Positions 7,182 to 9,807 of a stretch of DNA of 9,807 bases are shown here, piece by piece. Position 1 is the stretch's first letter. Every line of letters starts with the position of its first letter. The notes under the pieces were generated by a model. It ran no database searches. It had not been told where the DNA came from and saw only the letters and a program-made list of their open reading frames with translations. This DNA comes from an uncultured Lacibacter sp. GTDB taxonomy: Bacteria; Bacteroidota; Bacteroidia; Chitinophagales; Chitinophagaceae. The position numbers and the translations under genes were made by a program. The stretch lies in contig NZ_CAMLGT010000140.1 in assembly GCF_946479605.1 (NCBI RefSeq), positions 1 through 9,807 of the forward strand, read 5' to 3'.

Positions 7182-7274
7182 AATTGTGAACATGGTTTGG
7201 TTCTGAAATCTTATTACTACGGCAGATCTGCGTAGGACACAATATTCCGGTACCGGCCGCTAAACTGAAAAGCT

Positions 7275-8264
7275 TTGACAGAAACGATCATCAACCTCGA
7301 AACCGTTAACCCGATTGAATTTTTTGGTGTTAACAATGGCAAGCTCGACATTCTCAAGAAAAAATTTCCGCTCCTAAAAATTTTATCCCGTGGCACACAG
7401 ATCAAGTTAAGTGGCAGCCCCGAACAGGTTGACCAGGCTAAAGAAAAAATTGATCTGCTCATCGCCTACCTGGAACGGAACGGACAACTCAGCGAAAATT
7501 ATTTTGAACAGATCCTTGGCGGTGACGATCAGGAAACTGTTGATGCATTTGTGGAACGAAACCCAAGTGAAGTACTGGTGTTTGGACCCAATGGCCGTAC
7601 TGTACGTGCAAGAACACAGAACCAGAAAAGAATGGTGGCAGCAGCAGACAAAAATGATATTGTGTTTGCGATTGGCCCTGCCGGTACAGGTAAAACCTAT
7701 ACGGCTGTTGCTCTGGCTGTACGTGCATTAAAGAACAAACTGGTGAAGAAGATCATTCTTACACGCCCTGCGGTAGAAGCTGGTGAAAGCCTTGGTTTCT
7801 TACCCGGTGATCTGAAAGAAAAGATCGATCCATATCTCCGTCCGTTATACGATGCATTGGATGATATGATCCCTGCTGATAAACTTGGCTATTACATGAC
7901 CACACGTGTTATTGAAATTGCACCGCTTGCTTATATGCGTGGCCGAACACTGGATAATGCGTTTATCATTTTGGATGAGGCGCAGAACACTACTGATCTG
8001 CAGTTGAAAATGTTCCTTACCCGTATTGGTGCAAATGCAAAGGCCATCATCACCGGTGATCTGTCGCAGGTGGATCTGCCAAAGAACCAACGCAGCGGTT
8101 TGGAAAAAGGTATCCGCATTTTAAAGAACATTGATGGCATCAGCCATATTGAGCTGGATGAAGAAGATGTTGTGCGTCACAGGTTGGTGAAAGCCATCAT
8201 CCGTGCATACGATAAAGATCACCAAACAGAACCGGAACAGCCCAACAGCTATTACCGCCGTTAA
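7275..8264 (+). CDS. phoH: PhoH-family ATPase (PhoH/YbeZ type), TTG start
   Basis: A 329-residue P-loop ATPase of the PhoH/YbeZ family, linked in other bacteria to RNA metabolism and ribosome maturation, where YbeZ works with the RNase YbeY. It has a short N-terminal KH-like region (about residues 15-70), Walker A GPAGTGKT at 134-141, LTRPAVEAGESLGFLPGD at 162-179, Walker B FIILDEAQ at 230-237 and a sensor-like TGDLSQVDLP at 260-269. These are all hallmark PhoH segments and the length is normal. The start is TTG at 7275: TGA at 7266-7268 closes the frame, no ATG or GTG follows it, and the protein start MTETIINLE fits the family. It is cytoplasmic. It faces away from the operon across a long intergenic region and is followed by a strong terminator at 8298-8331, so it is probably monocistronic. 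No ybeY is in the window. Confidence 0.94.
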   Translation: MTETIINLETVNPIEFFGVNNGKLDILKKKFPLLKILSRGTQIKLSGSPEQVDQAKEKIDLLIAYLERNGQLSENYFEQILGGDDQETVDAFVERNPSEVLVFGPNGRTVRARTQNQKRMVAAADKNDIVFAIGPAGTGKTYTAVALAVRALKNKLVKKIILTRPAVEAGESLGFLPGDLKEKIDPYLRPLYDALDDMIPADKLGYYMTTRVIEIAPLAYMRGRTLDNAFIILDEAQNTTDLQLKMFLTRIGANAKAIITGDLSQVDLPKNQRSGLEKGIRILKNIDGISHIELDEEDVVRHRLVKAIIRAYDKDHQTEPEQPNSYYRR

Positions 8265-8297
8265 ACAAGGTACTTACACCGCAGCATATACAACCGC

Positions 8298-8331
8298 ATC
8301 CCGTTTCTGTAAGTGAGACGGGATTTTTTTT
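8298..8331 (+). terminator. Intrinsic terminator of phoH
   Basis: ATCCCGTTTC (8298-8307) pairs with GAGACGGGAT (8315-8324) as a 10-bp stem with one G-T pair and a 7-nt loop, and runs straight into eight T residues (8324-8331). This is a classic Rho-independent terminator 33 nt after the phoH stop. It also argues against an ATG at 8330, inside the T-tract, being used as the start of the next gene. Confidence 0.9.
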
Positions 8332-8341
8332 GATGGAGACA

Positions 8342-8395
8342 CAGATCAAACGGATAGAACTGATTTTCGCAGTTAGCAAAAATCAGCTTCATCTG
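8342..8395. repeat. Imperfect palindromic intergenic repeat
   Basis: Nested arms: CAGAT (8342-8346) with ATCTG (8391-8395), GAA (8357-8359) with TTC (8388-8390), and CTGATTTT (8360-8367) with AAAATCAG (8379-8386), around an 11-nt loop. The composition recalls CAGATTTT/AAAATCTG-like repeats that I remember as scattered between genes in Bacteroidota chromosomes, but I cannot check copy number. It lies between the phoH terminator and the promoter of the next gene. Confidence 0.5.
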
Positions 8396-8441
8396 CGAAT
8401 CTATACCATGTTAAAACTGTACAGCAAATCGTTCCCTTTTG

Positions 8442-8449
8442 TACATTTG
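8442..8449 (+). promoter_or_regulatory. Bacteroidota -7 box giving a probably leaderless transcript
   Basis: TACATTTG matches the TAnnTTTG consensus at every fixed position and ends 6 nt before the ATG at 8456. Bacteroidota transcripts usually begin about that distance after the box, so the mRNA would start at or within a base or two of the start codon. The -33 region has no clear TTTG. Confidence 0.6.
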
Positions 8450-8455
8450 GGCATC

Positions 8456-8857
8456 ATGAAAAAAATATCGCTCATTCTTGTTCTTGCCATTAGCTTTTTT
8501 GCGTGCCAACAAAAGCGTGAACGCCCCACAGAAGCTTTAGATACAGCCCGTGAATTTATCCGCAGTTCACTGGATGGCGATTATGAATGGGCAAGGGAGC
8601 TGATGATCAAAGACAGCCTGAACCTGTATGAACTGGGTGTTATTGAGAAGAAGTACAAAGAAGACATGAGTAAAAAAGACAAAGAAGGTTATAAAGATGC
8701 TTCCATCCTCATTCACTCTGTTGATAATGTAAGCGACACTGTGGTGATCGTTAATTATTCTAACTCGTATAAAAAGAAACCGATGCCCGTAAAAGTGATC
8801 AAACGTGATGGCATCTGGCAGGTTGATTTCAATTATACATTTACGGGAAACCTGTAA
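8456..8857 (+). CDS. Small lipoprotein, DUF4878-like
   Basis: A 133-residue secreted lipoprotein. The start at ATG 8456 gives MKKISLILVLAISFFAC, a clean type II signal peptide with the lipidated cysteine at residue 17. An in-frame ATG at 8330 would add 42 residues translated from the phoH terminator tail and a repeat, and would bury the signal, so it is rejected. The mature part begins with a charged QQKRERP stretch. It then has a helix with a DGDYEWARELM pattern and ends in a beta-rich segment with VKVIKRDGIWQVDF. This is the layout of the DUF4878/NTF2-like group ('...GDY..A..L...' then a final 'W.V...' strand). The role is unknown: a small cone-shaped binding domain anchored in the envelope. 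A -7 box lies 6 nt upstream, and the gene probably stands alone between two repeats. Confidence 0.8.
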   Translation: MKKISLILVLAISFFACQQKRERPTEALDTAREFIRSSLDGDYEWARELMIKDSLNLYELGVIEKKYKEDMSKKDKEGYKDASILIHSVDNVSDTVVIVNYSNSYKKKPMPVKVIKRDGIWQVDFNYTFTGNL

Positions 8858-8864
8858 TGAAGAA

Positions 8865-8920
8865 AGCCGATAGCCGGCAGTCAATAGTCTTTAGACATTT
8901 CATACTATCAACTTTCGGCT
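8865..8920. repeat. Imperfect palindrome between the lipoprotein gene and crcB
   Basis: AGCCGATAG at 8865-8873 faces CTTTCGGCT at 8912-8920 (8 of 9 pair). Inner stretches keep similarity, with AGTCAATAGT near 8879-8888 against ACTATCAACT near 8903-8912. The result is a 56-nt hairpin-like element starting 7 nt after the lipoprotein stop. It has no T-tract directly after it. It may weaken read-through into crcB or be a decayed repeat element. Confidence 0.5.
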
Positions 8921-8941
8921 AATAACTAATTACTTACCACA

Positions 8942-9304
8942 ATGCTGAAAAATATTTTACTTGTTGGCTTAGGTGGTGCTGCAGGCAGCATGCTGCGGTA
9001 TTTGTTTTCGGTCTGGTTCAAGCATGCTTCTTTTCCTATTGCTACTTTTCTGGTAAACATCATCGGCAGTTTTATCATTGGTGCAGTGTTTGCCATTGCG
9101 TTAAGAAGTGAAGCGTTTGCCAATAACTGGCGACTCTTTTTAGCTGCCGGTATTTGCGGCGGCTTTACCACTTTCTCTGCTTTTTCACTGGAAAGTTTAG
9201 CCATGCTGCAACAGCAACGAATCGGCATGTTTGCGTTGTATGTTGGCGGAAGTTTGCTGCTGGGTCTCACAGCTACATGGCTGGGTTATAGTTTTGTAAA
9301 ATAA
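8942..9304 (+). CDS. crcB: Fluoride efflux channel CrcB/Fluc
   Basis: A 120-residue, four-helix inner-membrane protein that forms dual-topology dimers passing fluoride ions out of the cell. Signatures: GLGGAAGSMLRY at 9-20, PIATFLVNIIGSFIIG at 32-47 with the conserved N39 and GSF, and GICGGFTTFSAF at 70-81, which carries the central sodium-site TTF and pore phenylalanines. The last helix is VGGSLLLGLTATWLGY (101-116). Length and motif order are typical of a full, functional Fluc. Only one copy is present, so it should be a homodimer rather than a paired heterodimer. ATG 8942 has no Shine-Dalgarno sequence. The 84 nt upstream hold a palindrome but no fluoride riboswitch that I can recognise. 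Confidence 0.93.
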   Translation: MLKNILLVGLGGAAGSMLRYLFSVWFKHASFPIATFLVNIIGSFIIGAVFAIALRSEAFANNWRLFLAAGICGGFTTFSAFSLESLAMLQQQRIGMFALYVGGSLLLGLTATWLGYSFVK

Positions 9305-9457
9305 TCCCATCTTCTTACTCTGTTTAATTATTTGATGGTCAGTCACCCTTCAGGTGAGCAGACATCTACAGATGGCCATAAACTTCAAACTCCTCTTCCA
9401 TTGCCTTGCCATTTGGATTTTTTTCAGGTACTTCGCAAACTGTAATTCAGAAAAACT

Positions 9458-9807
9458 ATGTCTACTCCCGGAAAAAAAGATGCGTTAGGAAAGGGAATCC
9501 GTTCCCTGTTGAAAAGTATTGATGACGACCTGAAAACAACCGCTGGCCAGCTGAAACCTACAGTGGCTGAAGCAGTTACATCCATGCTGCGGATACCGGT
9601 GGCTGATATTGAGATCAACCCCAAACAGCCCCGTCGTGATTTTGATGAGCAGGCCCTGAAAGAACTGAGCGAAAGCATTAAGATGCACGACATTATTCAG
9701 CCGGTTACTGTTTCAAAACTGCCTTCCGGCAAATACCGTCTTATTTCGGGTGAACGTCGCTGGCGTGCTTCCAAACAGGACGGCTTAGTTGATATCCCTG
9801 CTTACAT
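9458..9807 (+). CDS. parB: ParB/Spo0J chromosome-partitioning protein (N-terminal part, cut by window edge)
   Basis: The first 116 residues of a ParB CTPase clamp that loads at parS sites and spreads on DNA to segregate chromosomes. The N-terminal LGKGIRSLL at 10-18 matches the conserved segment that contacts ParA. A linker of about 27 residues follows. The CTP-binding core starts with IEINPKQPRRDF (51-62), IIQPVTV at 79-85 and box II GERRWRA at 98-104, the triphosphate-contacting motif. The helix-turn-helix and dimerisation domains lie beyond the edge. The frame is open to the last base. ATG 9458 is the first possible start in this frame that keeps the LGKG motif. The gene just upstream is crcB, not parA, and the 153 nt between them show only a 5-bp hairpin (9343-9357). 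Confidence 0.93.
   Translation, partial: MSTPGKKDALGKGIRSLLKSIDDDLKTTAGQLKPTVAEAVTSMLRIPVADIEINPKQPRRDFDEQALKELSESIKMHDIIQPVTVSKLPSGKYRLISGERRWRASKQDGLVDIPAY

Larger units (their letters stand above)
6897..7274. other. Gene-free divergent intergenic region with clustered palindromes
   Basis: No credible ORF is seen on either strand in this stretch of about 380 nt between the divergent DUF4403 operon and phoH. It must hold both promoters and the phoH leader. The half nearer the operon is AT-rich with T tracts. CGTTAACG at 7073-7080 is palindromic. The half nearer phoH holds a 7-bp hairpin (AGTATCG 7159-7165, CGATACT 7175-7181) and two perfect 10-base palindromes: GCAGATCTGC at 7222-7231 and CCGGTACCGG at 7247-7256. 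The run of structured, GC-richer sequence just before the phoH start suggests a structured 5' UTR or operator sites. It matches no riboswitch class I know. Confidence 0.5.

Noticed and set aside
8330..8455. N-terminal extension of the small lipoprotein from ATG 8330
   Set aside because: It lies in the phoH terminator T-tract and a palindromic repeat, puts 42 residues before a clean signal peptide, and is upstream of the exact -7 box.
8858..8941. Fluoride riboswitch upstream of crcB
   Set aside because: I could not find the conserved crcB-motif pseudoknot segments; the gap is filled by an imperfect palindrome instead.
9343..9357. TCACC/GGTGA hairpin as terminator of crcB
   Set aside because: The stem is only 5 bp and no T-tract follows.
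1..9807. A CRISPR, toxin-antitoxin, restriction or other defence or mobile system
   Set aside because: All sizeable genes are housekeeping or envelope families; no regularly spaced repeats, transposase, integrase or tRNA was found.

Overview
The window looks like chromosomal housekeeping DNA from a member of the Bacteroidota, probably the Chitinophagaceae. This is inferred from three things. Gene starts lack Shine-Dalgarno sequences. There is an exact Bacteroidota-type -7 box (TAnnTTTG) just ahead of a lipoprotein gene. The proteins (DUF4403 lipoprotein, YycJ/WalJ-type MBL hydrolase, TcdA, PhoH, ParB) read like those of that group. No rRNA, tRNA, CRISPR array, insertion sequence, phage gene or recognisable defence system was found.

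Layout. Positions 1-238 hold no convincing gene, only a palindrome near the left edge. Two plus-strand genes follow with a 17-nt gap: an AMP-forming long-chain acyl-CoA ligase (239-1882) and a small class I methyltransferase (1900-2538). They converge on a tightly packed minus-strand block read from about 6896 down to 2709: DUF4403 lipoprotein, MBL-fold hydrolase, TatD-family hydrolase, tRNA ct6A dehydratase TcdA, and a small helical protein built from an internal duplication. Spacings are a few tens of bases or less, with one 4-nt ATGA overlap, so this is probably one operon. A long imperfect inverted repeat (about 2554-2702) fills the convergent gap.

A gene-free divergent region of about 380 nt (6897-7274) contains several short palindromes. 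It is followed by phoH (TTG start, 7275-8264), a strong intrinsic terminator (8298-8331), a decayed palindromic repeat, a probably leaderless small lipoprotein gene (8456-8857), another imperfect palindrome, the fluoride channel gene crcB (8942-9304), and the start of parB (9458 to the window edge).

How the genes fit together. The minus-strand operon puts two metal-dependent hydrolase families that include nucleases (MBL and TatD) beside a tRNA-modification enzyme. The MBL protein ends in a textbook sliding-clamp-binding pentapeptide, QLSLF, after a lysine run, which suggests it works at DNA with the replication clamp. This and the duplicated small protein are the most interesting points. I did not find a clearly new multi-gene system.
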